Shown here: positions 25,401 to 36,142 of the stretch, in pieces | Numbering within the stretch: the stretch's first letter is position 1 | How the letters are laid out: the number at the start of each line of letters is the position of its first letter | Origin: Tubulanus polymorphus | Lineage: Eukaryota; Nemertea; Palaeonemertea; Tubulaniformes; Tubulanidae | Reading direction: 5' to 3' | Assembly (NCBI RefSeq): GCF_964204645.1 | Contig: NC_134033.1 | Span: forward strand, 15,316,155 to 15,380,154 | DNA: 64,000 bases | Position numbers and translations under genes: made by a program | Notes under the pieces: generated by a model | Databases searched by the model: none | Told to the model about the DNA's origin: nothing | Seen by the model: the letters and a program-made list of their open reading frames with translations, nothing else

Positions 25401-28400
25401 AAAGTTCTTCAGAAGTTTTTTGTTAATTTACCTTTCAGTTGTTTACATTCAATAACCTTGACATTGACAGCAGACGGGCTTTCATTCAGCGACTTACAAA
25501 CCGCTCGAGTCAAGGTCGACTTGCCGACACCGCGAGCACCGCAAACTAGTAGACAACCACTAGCGACACCTGGTGTACGCGATAACAACTCGTTTGCTAT
25601 GGGTTTTATGAGTAATCCGGACTCCAAAAACTGGACAATGCGTTTAACGTAACCATCCACACCTCTGGAAAAATATCATCTACAGTTTTAAGATCTAACA
25701 ATCAATCCTTGCTAGTCCTCCCCCTGATAGTCATCCCCTTGCTAGTCCTCCCCCTGCTAGTCCTCCCCCTGCTAGTCCTCCCCCTGATAGTCATCCCCTT
25801 GCTAGTCCTCCCCCTGCTAGTCGTCCCTCGCGTTAATCTAGTCACAGACGGACATAGAGCCTTCGATTTCTCTGCTCCCCTACTCTGGAATAATTAACCT
25901 AGTCTAATCAATTCATTCAATCAATGTTTTCGAAACCATTCTCAAAACCCGTTTGTTCATCAAAGCTTTTAATTGAACTGGTTTTAGTTATCTCTGTTCT
26001 CCTTTTATGATGTAAAAATATGAACATATTCTATATGGATTTTAGGCTGCATAAATTATCACAATTATCAAAATGCTAAATTAAGCTGAAGTTGTCCTTC
26101 GAGATTTATTTTTAGTTCTACTGTTCATTTACCCGAGTGAAACCAAATCTAATCCTTCCACCTTGTTATCGAGTTCATCTACACTGTCTGCCAAACTGTA
26201 TCCTAGCGATTCGACCGATACATTTATCGCCAAATTTTTCAGCAACTTTGGATGTAACAAGCCGTATGATTGGTTAGATGTTGGCGCCGTGTTGACATCA
26301 TCGGAACTGGGGTCGTCCTTTTTGAATTCGGGTTCGATGATGACATCAACTTCAGAATCTGGAACAAAGTAAACAGCATGTTTATGTCAGTTGTGACTGG
26401 ACTCGTCATGCAGGCTCCATCACGCCCGACGCCTCGCTGAGATGCCAGGAGGGTGCTTAACTAAAATCTCTGATAGGGGGCCTATACGGCATATCGTTTG
26501 GCCAAACATAAGATATGGTACCAATTATGTGCTACTGTTGGCGCGCTTTGTCTTGAAAACGATTACAAATTTGAGCGGGGGGGGGGAGGGTCACAACCCC
26601 TGAAAACCCCTTCCGGATACGCGTCTGCTGCCCCGGAATTCAGTTGCCGCCTCATGGAGAAAAGTGACGATTGATGATTACGCCGGGTATTTACCTGGAC
26701 CTAAAGGCAACGAGATGAAGGTTCCATTCGCGACCACTAGGGGGCACTTTTCGCTGCAACAGGATAATATCCAATACGTGAAGGCGATCTTAACCATTTC
26801 AATGTTGAATTCCAAACTCTGTAAAAACGACACTAAAGATCATCAGGGTGGCGCCACTTTCCGGACATTAACGAATTTCCCTGATTTTCTATGTGATAAC
26901 ACAAATTCACAGAGTGAATCAAGAAAAATTTTTGTGGTTTAATATGTTGCAATTAATCCATTTTTTATGAATCACGTACTGATAAAGAAACATTATCCGA
27001 ATTCCCAGATTTTTGATAAAATTTGTAAACTCTGATTTTTTCTAGATATTTCTGCCGATTCCCAAAGTTCCCAAAGTTTTCCAGGTCAGAGGTGATCATT
27101 AAGAGATGGAATAAATTCAGGAGGGGGGATGAATCGCAAATCAATTACTTACCAAAGGCTTCACTAAATGTAGGACAACGGATTCAATAACGGGCGTTGG
27201 TAAATAATGGACGGACTCTATTTCGACTCGACTCGCGACTTCTAAACGTAGTCGACGACGTAACGTCGGCGACACTAAAACGCGGTTTTTCAGCGACGGA
27301 TCAAAATTTCCGGCGCTGCGAAGAATATCATCGGTCATCGAACCCGGACGAACGCGCTTCACCCTAATGATGCAACAATCGAACCGATCGCCACCCGACA
27401 ACGAAACATCGATATTTTCCGATTTCGACACCGATTTTCTGACTTTTTTATCGGCTTCGCGTTTTTCGATTTCATTCGGCGACGGAATTTTCGTCAAACG
27501 TGCGACGAACGAATCGGGCGAAAAATCATCGTCGCCGTCGACGACAGTGGCGTCGTCTATAAACACGGTCGTCGGTTGAAGCGACGGATAATCGACGTAG
27601 CGATTCGAGGCGGCGCTGTTTCGCAACAATCGGGGCGTCCGTCTGCCAGTCGCTAGGTTACGGAGAACGCGACGGTTTTGAGCGTGCTCGAAAACGGCGC
27701 GTGACAAGTCGCCGACGTGTTGAACTCGTCGTCTCAGACGGATCGGTCGATTCGATAACTCGCCGAATTCGTCCCGCGAGTTTTTAGTTTCCGCGGTTCC
27801 GAAGTAAAAATCTCGCACGTAATTCAAACCTCTTCGAAACAAAGATGGCCGCCGATCGTCATCGCTATCTTCGCTTTCGTCGGATGAATTCGTGGTCGTT
27901 AATCGACCATAGGGGTCGCTACTGTCCGTCTGGCTCGGATACGCCTCGTTGTCCGGAATCAGATCGGGTTTCGGTGAAACGTAGTTGTCGGTTTCACCGC
28001 CAGGTGGCCACCGGTCTTTCGGAGCGATCAGAATCTGAGTGTTCGGCATGAGAATCGTACATTTTGCAGAAGGAGACATTTCTCCTGAAACAGAAAAAAA
28101 TTCACTCGATTTCATTTGCTGGAAATAAAAAAAGAAATGCCAAAAAAGTTTGAGGCTGAGAAAGCCACATGGCAAGTGGAGTGCAGGTCCAGACTAAGGG
28201 CAGGGGGTGCATGGTACACGCTCATCTTGGTATTGTTTCAGTAAAATGAAATACCTATCTTAACGTAGACACAAGTATAATCTGAGACCCAAATCGGAAT
28301 TATTTGTCCTTGCCAAATCACTCGTACTTGATCCAAAATATGTTCCTCAGCAAATTGGGCGTGTAATTCCTGAAATAACACAATACAACTTGCCTAATGA

Positions 28401-29590
28401 TACTAACAACTTTTGGTTAATTCACAAGTCTACAGTCTGGCACCAACAGTACTGTAGTTTAGTCAGTAATTGGACTGCAGTCAGTAACCCAAAGCCTAAA
28501 AAGTTCAAATTTCATTGAAAACAAACTGATTTTCACTACGAATAACCTTCGATGCGCCATCTGGTGGTGACAGACAATACTAACCAGTATTTCCCAGTCG
28601 TCGATAGAAACCGGTTCCATGAACGCTCGTTGACATCGTTCAACGGCGTCTAAAACCGGATTTAAAACGACCCGATCTCCGTTAGACAGGTTCAATTTAC
28701 CGGCGTACCAGCCGTTTATTGCGATCGTATCCGAGCGACGATTAAACTCTCCTCCGGCCGAACTCATAAACGCAACCGATTCTGACGTCGTCGTCGTTAA
28801 ACTCACAACCAATACCTATAAATAATTGCGTTGAAGTTTTAAAGTATTTTTAGACGCAAAGTCAACGATAAATTATTTTTTACCGGGGAGAAGTGACATA
28901 ATTATTTTTTTCTTTAAACCAAAATGAGTTTTATTTCACAAAAAACAAGGATCCAGTTCCACAGTTGGAACAAGTTGTGAGTTAAGATTTGACTCTGAGT
29001 TAAAGTTAGTTCATTTTCAATGAGTTAACTCTTCACTCACAACTGTGGAACTGGATCCTTTTGATTAGACCCAAATGGACCCTGCTGATGAGCCCTTTCG
29101 ACGTCCTAAATTTTTTGTATTTTCCTTATCATCCACTATTCTTTTAATTTCCCATCGAAATTTTGAATCTCTATTTACAAAACTTGGTAAAAGTGCAGAT
29201 CCACACCTCTCGTGATTGACGCAATCTGCTGAATGACAGAATCCAGGCTAAAATCTTTCTACTCTCTCTAGTGAAGATATCTTTAAATTAACCAATTTCA
29301 ATGTAGGCCTACTGAATTGCTGATGACATTTTGAATCTGAAACAATGATATTTAATGTAGGCTAATTGATTGAACTGTATACACGGAGAGGTGTGGATCT
29401 GCACTTTTACCCAAAACTTAGTTGATTGTCTCGAATAAATTGAAATCATGCTCACATTGTTGATATTATCAGCTGTCTCGAACCCGGTTCCTTTTTTCTT
29501 CAAAACGTCTCGAACGAAATTTTCAGGTAGTGACACAAAACAGTGACGATTACTGTTGTAATTCACAGTGACAACTCGTGATTGCGCCAT
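19420..29590 (-). CDS. PEX1: Peroxisomal biogenesis factor 1 (AAA+ ATPase), 15 exons
   Basis: PEX1 partners PEX6 at the peroxisome membrane; the hexamer extracts ubiquitinated PEX5 for recycling. Exons on the minus strand: 29590-29456, 28815-28585, 28369-28255, 28084-27153, 26818-26695, 26358-26133, 25664-25432, 25343-25018, 24496-24125, 23513-23379, 22852-22728, 22024-21838, 20769-20455, 20044-19878, 19495-19420. All junctions are GT-AG and all phases agree, giving 1232 residues (human about 1283). Residues 1-160 match the N-terminal barrel domain. D1 has Walker A GARGVGKS (about 630) and Walker B VILFDDID (about 690). D2 has GPPGTGKT (918-925), LFFDEFD (974-980) and the second region of homology [17 protein letters not shown] (1023-1038). 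The start is the ATG at 29590, giving [11 protein letters not shown]; an upstream non-ATG extension is not needed. The middle segment (exon 4) is weakly conserved, as in other PEX1 proteins. The C-terminus ends RATLS. Confidence is high for identity and slightly lower for exons 5, 14 and 15. Confidence 0.95.
19652..19817. mobile_element. MITE with 'tcatttattacgtacgca' inverted ends, PEX1 intron 14
   Basis: The left end agggGTCATTCATTTATTACG and the right end (reverse complement agggATCATTCATTTATTACG) form inverted repeats of at least 26 bp with one mismatch. It sits between PEX1 exons 14 and 15 (intron 19496-19877). No coding capacity. Confidence 0.8.
21013..21811 (-). repeat. 64-bp tandem array in PEX1 intron 12 with repeated donor-like site
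   Basis: Two longer units (about 75 and 78 bp) are followed by nine 64-bp units with an exact period (21166, 21230, ... 21742). The longer units contain 'tcatgatgtcatcaggttt' and 'gctgagggaggatg'. These match a tRNA-derived dispersed element at 57984-58022, so the array arose from that sequence. On the PEX1-sense strand each 64-bp unit contains CTCAGCAG|GTAACT, a strong 5' splice-site match. The array starts about 25 bp beyond the true exon 12 donor. Confidence 0.92.
22080..22575. mobile_element. Fold-back element (11186 family) split by a MITE, PEX1 intron 11
   Basis: The two outer parts (22080-22175 and 22441-22575) are complementary and share 'atcccataatga', 'tttcaactatatcc' and 'gaatactgactattaggat' with the palindrome at 11186-11384. 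The interruption is the 22182-22440 element. This gives a relative order: the fold-back element first, the MITE second. Confidence 0.7.
22182..22440. mobile_element. 259-bp MITE with TTACTA duplication, nested
   Basis: The ends are CAGGGTCCGATCTA and its complement TAGATCGGACCCTG. TTACTA lies on both sides (22176-22181 and 22441-22446). The interior repeats 'gcccgggacaag' and 'cccctcgggcaag' in opposite sense. It is inserted inside the older fold-back element within PEX1 intron 11. Confidence 0.85.
22900..23275 (+). repeat. About 47-bp tandem repeat, PEX1 intron 10
   Basis: Roughly eight units of the form 'gagcttagactgatctcaag' plus 'ttgatagattgattatagaa' plus 'ccaaaat' run from 22900. The same unit recurs at 46.6 kb and 62.0-62.3 kb inside elements whose ends read 'cccagtt(c/g)cata', so it is a mobile family that also forms tandem arrays. 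Confidence 0.8.
23629..23929 (+). mobile_element. 301-bp MITE (CAGGGGCGGAT family) with CAGTA duplication, PEX1 intron 9
   Basis: The ends are CAGAGGCGGATTTAGACC and GATCCGCCCCTG. CAGTA flanks both sides (23624-23628 and 23930-23934). The interior aligns with the copy at 19031-19295 ('gacttaatgcctctcagag', 'gctcagaaagctctaaaatg'). An extra 'gtgtcgaccgtgtcgcccg' duplication lies near the left end. Confidence 0.8.
25703..25830 (+). repeat. 15-bp tandem repeat, PEX1 intron 6
   Basis: About eight units of 'ctagtcctccccctg' and the variant 'atagtcatccccttg' occur. The plus-strand Leu/Val-rich open frame here is an artefact of the repeat. Confidence 0.85.
28947..29060. repeat. Fold-back element 'ggatccagttccacagtt', PEX1 intron 1
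   Basis: A 114-bp inverted repeat: 'aaggatccagttccacagtt' at the left and 'aactgtggaactggatcctt' at the right. The interior motifs 'gtgagttaagatttgactc' and 'agttcattttcaatgagtta' are shared with copies at 39082, 40742, 56491 and 33395. Confidence 0.85.
29186..29411. mobile_element. 226-bp hAT-type MITE with 8-bp duplication, PEX1 intron 1
   Basis: The left end GGTAAAAGTGCAGATCCACA continues for about 26 bp of perfect complementarity with the right end. The 8-mer CAAAACTT flanks both sides (29178-29185 and 29412-29419). An 8-bp target-site duplication is the mark of hAT elements. No transposase. Confidence 0.9.
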
Positions 29591-29623
29591 TTTATTCAAA
29601 CATCTATAGCCGACGATATCCAT

Positions 29624-32600
29624 TCAAAAATTCAGCTCAATTATCAGGCGATAAAGGGTCTAATTTCAGCCCTTAACGTGTAGAAAATCTCAAATTTCAT
29701 TTCGATAAGGGTAATCTTAAATTCTGCTGCATATGGCGTGACAAGCGCCGAGGCCTGTCATGCCATATCGGGGCCTGACACGCCATGTGGTGATCATATA
29801 ATGAAAATCGATTGCTATGCAGGAAATGGAATGTCGACTACGTACATTGAATGCCGCTTTACTTTCAAACTTGAAACATTGGATTAGATATTCGCTTGTC
29901 ATAGATGATTTACTATCTACGCAATAAGAATACATATCATATATTACAGGAAATTGATTTTGAAATATGCAGCTTAGTAAAGCTTACGCAGTCTGTAAGT
30001 GAAGTGAATAATTTTTGGATTTGAACAGAAAAAACTTCCCGCCCTCGTCTCCCTGGAAAATATATACGAGTTTATTTCCACTTATTTATTTCAAAAAAAA
30101 ATCTCATAACCAAAAAATTCGCCCGCCCTCGTCATGTCTATCTATCAGTCTATAGAGAGGTTTGATTAAGAAACAAAGTATCAACTTTGATAGGGCCTAA
30201 TGTACTCCTGGTCGAATCGAGGCGGCAGCTAAATTCGGGAATCGCTGTTAAAGAATCAAGTGATTTATTTTATGGCCTTAGTTATACAAAAGTTCCACGA
30301 TATTAAGATAAAATCCCACTATTTACAGATTAAAAGAATTTAAAAACAAGAATTTATTTATTAAATCTAAAATATTTAAAAGACACGACGTTTCGATCTC
30401 ACCCTAAGCTCCTTCCTCCACCAGGTATAAGAGAGGTATAGCTAGGAGTAACATGATATAAAGGAATGATAATAATGGCCAGCAATAATTTTGAACGTTT
30501 TAATTTTGTTTATAGCTGTTTTTAACTTCTTTCATTGTCATCCATATCATAAGGTTGAGTGGCTTTCATACTAATGATCACTTAACTTCAAATCGGGGTG
30601 TTTTATAATAAACGATTGTTTAAGTGCAGCAGTGAATTTGTAGCACTTTTTAAAAGTGAGCCCATAATTTCACCAGTAAAAAAATTCCTGATGATGTAGA
30701 TAGTAATAAATAGTACAAAATACATAGAACATAATAAAGAAAAATAAATAAAAAAACAATACAAAAAAATACATAACAAAATAAATAATATTTAAAGAAA
30801 AACTAATTAAATCATAAGTAATAAAAATTAACAAAACCAACAAACAATTATTAAATATTCTATATAGGGCCTTCATCATCAGGAATTTTTCTAATCAACT
30901 TAATCTAATTATTAAAGGTTCTTCTTTCATAGAACAACCTTCTCCGTGTTTCCCAACCTCTTGAGATCTTTTCTGTTGTTGTTTTAAGTGTTCTATCGGA
31001 TCAGTAATAAACAAAACAAATAACCATAAACCTTAACTAAATCAAACACACTAAAAAATAACTGATTCGATAGAATGCTTCGAATAGCTGATGAAAGATC
31101 ACGCGTCCTTTTACCTATATATCACACCCCATCACTGCTGTAACTGTTAATTGTTTTAGGGATAATATCTGGGAGATACATTTTACTCTTTTTTAGAAAG
31201 AATGTTAAACAGCTATAAACGTGATTAGTTATCGATAGTAAAATTATTGTCGTGTTTTTCAAATAACTTTGTATTAAATGAGCGAACTGATAATGTTTGA
31301 AAATCTTTAGTTAAGACAAGGTGCAGCGAAAATTCTAGTTTTCTAGTAAAAATGATGTTAATGAAAATGAAATGAACGTTAAGTTAATACTAAGCTTTCC
31401 AGGATGACTTAGAAGCATTTCCGATCTCGAAAAAGTTGTAGATAATTGTAGATATCTCAGCGATCAGTTATTTGTAATTTACCTAGCTGTATTCAAATGG
31501 ATAGTTGAACAATATCTATATGATTATACTCAATATTAATTCCTTCAAAATACTTTGTATTAAGCGTAACAATGTTGAGAAAATAACGTTGATAATGTTA
31601 GAAAATCTCAGGCAAAGTTGGAAAAACTCTACTTAGCTTGTAAAATAATCTTAATGAAAATGAAAATAAATATTGATTAGTTAATCTCAAGCTTTCCAGA
31701 GTGAATCTGCAGGTTTTATCTCTAGTTATAATGCTTTTATGTTTTTCGAATACAAAGCAAAGTTTGCAAAATTTCGGTTTTCTTGTAAAAATGATGTTAA
31801 TGAAATGAAATTAGAGAATGATTATTTGAGTGAATTTGTGGTTTTATGTCCAGTTTTAATGTTTATGTGTTGGAGATATGGTATGCAGTTGTTTGTGTAA
31901 ACAAGAGTATCCTAAATCTCTCTTACATTGTCATTTGCTGAATAGTTGATATGATTGAATGCTTCATATTTCATGAAATAGCCAAGTGTCACTTATGCCT
32001 GGTGACTTCATGAATTGTCAAATTAATAGTCATTCAGACTATAGTCTCAATTGTCGGTTTTTGGATCAAAGTTACAATTCTTTGTTATTTTCCTATTAAT
32101 TCAAATTGAAATCAATTCACTATGAATCATTTGCAGTGGAACTGTTTTTGGTGAATAAAACCTTGAAATACTTTGCATGATGTAGTAGTATATGTGATAT
32201 TAAAAGTTAGTAATTTTATACTGTTGATAATCTAAGTCATCATAGGACTAAAAATGATTGTTTTTCCTGATCGACCGGGTCATTTCATAAAATCAATGAA
32301 ATTTGTAATCAGTTCATTTCTATCTGCCGGGTCTGTTATGGTTAGCTTGATCATGATTTTTTTTTAAAGTAATGAAGGCCTAAGGTAGATAGGTAAACGA
32401 CTCATTAAATCTTACGCTTTCCAGGGTATTCGGCCAGGTTTATCTCTGGTTTTAGTGCGGGGAGCCATGCACTCTCACAGTTTAGAGTCCATGGTTGTGT
32501 GCTATAGACGTTTCTCTTTTAGAGTCTATGCTTGGACCATGGACGTATAAACTCTAGTTTATAGTTTATACGTCCATGGTTGGATTGTTTTTGAAATACA

Positions 32601-32980
32601 GTCCACGTGTTTGAGGAACTTGCATTATAATCCCTCGAGCACAAACCTGGCATTTTGTATAATTGTTGTATGAGATTAAATATGATTGTTTGCTATTCTT
32701 TATTTGTTGAGTTGATTAGCTACTCTGAACTTTGTTAGTCCACCAGTCAGTGGTTTTTTTTATTATCTTGCAATCCACCTCTTTTTTCAACTCAATATTT
32801 CCACCAGCATTGTCCGGAGACGAGGATGTCCGGAAAACATGACAATGCGAATTATATCATTGGCAATACAGCTTACAACTTTAAACCGGACACACCGACA
32901 CTTGTTGACCGGTTAGAAGCGAGTGTTGATCTGCCGCAGAGTAATTACGAAATTAGCAATCTTTTTGATTGTCACTTAAG
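29624..32980. other. AT-rich gene-free region upstream of PEX1
   Basis: No supported gene. Between 31258 and 32460 a diverged repeat recurs three or four times ('aagctttccag', 'aaaatgatgttaatgaaa'), suggesting an old tandem duplication with a period near 300 bp. 32250-32400 is a decayed Harbinger-like MITE. 32536-32572 is a short perfect hairpin ('ccatggacgtataaact' and its complement). 30345-30430 resembles one arm of the hairpin at 51.4 kb. The first few hundred bases may contain the PEX1 promoter, but no motif stands out. Confidence 0.4.
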
Positions 32981-32987
32981 CCATCAG

Positions 32988-33160
32988 GGGCGGATCCAAA
33001 CCGTATTAGCCGTATTGCCCAATACGGTCTAAAATTTAAAGTCCCCTTCAAAATTCCTCGGCAATATTTTTTGATGGCTTCACCACCCGCTAATTTGATT
33101 TGTCCACTGATGATCTGTGACTTCAAATTCTATGAATCAAAGTTAAAAGAAAATGCATAA
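32988..33160 (+). mobile_element. Partial CAGGGGCGGATCC-family element
   Basis: The left end CAGGGGCGGATCCAAACCGT is followed by a short inverted stretch ('accgtattagccgtattgcc' and 'caatacggt'), which parallels the 19031 and 23629 copies. I could not find the right end. Confidence 0.5.
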
Positions 33161-33239
33161 AATGTTATATTATTTGTATGTTAGTTATATTAATATTGTA
33201 TGTTAATTATATGTATATATTGTTGCGCATTTTGTGCGG

Positions 33240-33520
33240 TTTCTTTTTAGGAACACGAACAAGTGTCTACTACGTCCGTTGCAGATATGATTCAAATGCC
33301 TCTGCAAAATATGGGCCGACCCCTTCAGAGGTTCGAATCTTCCAGACGAATGGGTACGAACGTTTGACGGGTTAGGATGGCACCCTCTAGCCACCCAGTT
33401 CCACAGTTCTGAATTAAGATTTGACTCGGAGTTAACTGATTGAAAATGAACTGATTTTCGCTCAGCTGGATCCTGTAGAAACATGTCTTCCTGACTTACA
33501 GTAAAGGTTCATAGAAAACA
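33240..33520 (+). repeat. Composite dispersed repeat, copy 1
   Basis: The order 'gaacacgaa', 'gtctac', 'ttcagaggttcgaatcttcc', 'ggatggcaccctctagccac', a partial fold-back element ('cccagttccacag ... ggatcctgtag') and 'atgtcttcctgac' is repeated at 38945-39225. A tRNA B-box-like word (ggttcgaatct) hints at a SINE origin. Confidence 0.6.
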
Positions 33521-33626
33521 CGAACTTATTTTTATGATGAGATCATTTTCATTCCATTTCGAGCTTATATACTCAATTAAACAAAATTCGGTGCATTAAA
33601 GAAATGGATCAAACATTGGATCGGAG

Positions 33627-34519
33627 TTAGTTAGGACAACACCTGCTAAGCAACTGCGAACAACAGCCGACCTTTGGTCCACCAATCACCCAAAGGGTCC
33701 CCTTCAGTCCATAACAGTCGCATGAAATTCCTCTCCTTTTAACCTCAACTTCTGCAACGACAATGGATAATTCTGGACTTAGTTTTCTTTAATGTTACTT
33801 GCTTTATCTTACTTTAGTTCGATAAACTCAGGTTATTTACAAATGACAATTAGAGCGTAATGAATACATTTACAAGGAAAAAGTTGAAAATGGTACAATA
33901 TATATACAGATGATAATTACAGATGGTCGAAGCATTAAGCGAATGTTTTCGTAACAGTTGATGCAAACGTATGCACAAATCTTTTGATACATTTTCATTT
34001 TTTGCTGCATCAGAGCTCTGAATTTGAAAGGATTTGGATCGGCCAAGTAAGGCTAAACAAAAATGATACCTTGTTTCTCCGCAGCGGCCGGGTCATTTTA
34101 GTAAAATATGATAAAATTTGTAAACAGTTCATTTCTATAGCGGCCGGGTCTGTTTGTTATGGTAAAATTGATCACGATTTTAAAAAAAGTAATGTATAGG
34201 GTAGATAGGCGGCCGGCCGGGTCAACATTTAAGCTCAGCAGAGCGGAGAAACAAGGTATCAATTTTTTTAGCCTAATATCGGGGAATTATTAGTTCGTAT
34301 ATCGTTTTGAATTCAAAACAGCTAGTAGAAATCAACTTCAGTTAACTGTTTATGGTTTCCCCAACAAATCCTGAATACACGTTAGATCAAGGTGAAACGA
34401 CTGTAACTAGTACTGAATTCAAGTTAAAGGAATGCATTGAACAAAAAAAAATTACCTTCTGCGGTGATGGCTCCAATGACCATAAACAAGGCCAATGCGA
34501 CGAACAGAGTCTTGTACAT
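33627..34519 (-). CDS. Secreted six-cysteine peptide precursor, 62 residues, two coding exons
   Basis: Exon 1 coding part: 34519-34456, with a 3' splice acceptor (tttcag) three bases before the ATG, so a 5' UTR exon must lie upstream. Exon 2: 33751-33627, ending in TAA. The junction AAG|GTAATT ... GTTGCAG|AAG is phase 1 and joins in frame. Residues 1-20 (MYKTLFVALALFMVIGAITA) form a classic signal peptide. A short acidic pro-segment (EEVEV) then ends in KRR, a convertase-type dibasic site. The mature part is about 35 residues with cysteines spaced C-x-C-x16-CC-x6-CC, the motif GTLW between the first and second cysteine pairs, and a C-terminal CCPN. A CxC start, a G-x-LW-type core and a terminal CC resemble the defensin-like fold of sea-anemone neurotoxins and related host-defence peptides, but the middle CC spacing differs. 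It could be an antimicrobial, venom-type or signalling peptide. Seen: precursor architecture. Inferred: function. Confidence 0.8.
34051..34273 (+). mobile_element. PIF/Harbinger-like MITE in the peptide gene intron
   Basis: The left end reads GGCTAAACAAAAATGATACC. The right end in reverse complement reads GGCTAAAAAAATTGATACC. TAA flanks both sides. The interior has 'gcggccgggtc' and 'aggcggccggccgggtcaac'. This is the most complete copy of the family in the window and lies in the 704-bp intron (33752-34455) of the peptide gene. Confidence 0.8.
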
Positions 34520-34927
34520 ATTCTGAAAGTACGAGTTCGATAATTCATCTTATTTCCCAATTAAATACTTGGCCAGATCTATGAACTGATCAATATCTTT
34601 ATTTGTCTAGCGCGATGAAAATTTAAGCCATCCAATAGAAACATGATTTAGAAACGAAAAGTTGAAATATCTGCGTATGATAATGTAACGATTACGAATG
34701 ATTGAATGATCAGATCGCCACCAATCAGATTCGCTAGAAGTCGCAATAGTTTTAATTTGAACCTGGAATGGACGGCCTTTGTACGAATCCGCAGTTTTAT
34801 GAAACCCTCTAAAAGCAGGCAAGCAGTCGACATCGTTACGCTGCCTTGTCCGAATCCATGTCATCGAAAACTCATCCACCATTAGGCGCGATGTTCTTGA
34901 CTACCACCTTTACTACTTAAATCACTA

Positions 34928-35195
34928 GTCTACCGACCCGTATACTGCCCGCCGGAGCCTTCCTACCCGTATACTACCCGCCGGAGTCTACCGACCCGTA
35001 TACTACCCGCCGGAGCCTTCCTACCCGTATACTACCCGCCGGAGCCTACCTACCCGTATACTACCCGCCGGAGTCTACCGAGCCGTATACTACCCGCCGG
35101 AGCCTACCTACCCGTATACTACCCGCCGGAGTCTACCAACCCGTATACTACCTGCCGGAGCCTACCTACCCGTATACTGCCCGCCGGAGCCTGCC
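34928..35195. repeat. 29-bp tandem array, about nine units
   Basis: Units of 'acccgtatactacccgccgg' plus 'ag[tc]ctacc[tg]' repeat with a 29-bp period (34937, 34966 and so on). Sub-variants alternate, which suggests a 58-bp higher-order unit. The array is GC-rich compared with its flanks. It lies about 400 bp upstream of the first coding exon of the peptide gene. Confidence 0.92.
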
Positions 35196-35839
35196 ACTTA
35201 CCTCCGATTTCGTGAACGTGTTGTTAATGAGATTTACATCAAATGACTAAAGGATGGAATTAACTGTTACGTATATAGCGTGGGAAACTGATAGTTTTCA
35301 CGTCGACAGCTTAGAATTAATTCGGTTTTCGCAATAAATCATCGGCATTCGTATAAATCCTGTTGAGGATTAATACACACGTGGAACTTAGTAAAAAGTG
35401 TTCATGGAACAACAGATTTCGTCGTCATAATTTTCATGAAGCCTTGGTTTGATGAGGGCGGAGGGTCGATCGAGGGACGTATAGGGAATTCCGAGTTTTT
35501 CTTGGTTTATCGTCTACGATGTATTCGTCTAATTTGGTATTTCACACGTCAGGTTCAGTAACTGCTATTGTCATTATCATCTGCCGTCCCCCGGTTAGAT
35601 AATATCAATCATAAATAATGAGTTTATGGTAGATTATCCAGACACTAATCTCCAGCTCAAAGTTCTGAATAAGCTGTTTGCCAGACAGTAACAGTTGTTC
35701 TAAATACTCATACGGCATAATTCACAATCATTTTAAGGTTTTATAAGCCTATAATGGGAGCGATTTTCTAAAGGTTGCGAGTACCTTTTATGAAGATTTC
35801 TAGAACTAGTACTGGCCAGTAAAATTAATTCAATGTTTT

Positions 35840-36142
35840 ACTCTTGTAACGTGGGACCTCTGTGGAGGTTGGGAGGGGTTTAGTGCTAAGAGGTCTCTTC
35901 ATTTTAAAGTCCATGTTGTTTAGGGGCCAGTTTCTTACAAGCCTCGGCTTTTTACTGCTCCCTCCTCTCTATTTCTGTTATATATACTGTGAAATATATC
36001 CATTCATTTATTCATTTATTTATTCACTTATATTGAAACATCTATTCATGTATATCTGTGTATTACCGGTAATAATGATGTTGCATTATATGTAACTGAA
36101 ATTGTAAAGGAAAATAAAGATGATGATGATATGAAAAAAAAA
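35840..36142 (+). mobile_element. Probable LINE 3' end with (GAT)n tail
   Basis: The block ends with AATAAAGATGATGATGATATG and an A-run (36113-36140), the usual tail of RTE/CR1-type LINEs in invertebrates. No reverse transcriptase frame precedes it, so at most a short 3' fragment remains. Recognition is by tail structure only. Confidence 0.4.

Noticed and set aside
25709-25897. Leu/Val-rich plus-strand frame
   Set aside because: Translation of the 15-bp repeat inside PEX1 intron 6, antisense to the gene.
26664-26942. 92-codon plus frame
   Set aside because: Antisense to PEX1 exon 5, which fits the gene's phase and family similarity.
27367-28051. Plus-strand frames of 70 and 68 codons
   Set aside because: Antisense shadows of the long PEX1 exon 4.
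33892-34050. Open frame with four cysteines in the peptide gene intron
   Set aside because: Its only acceptor lies in a MITE end, and the cysteine-bearing frame does not fit the phase of the signal exon.
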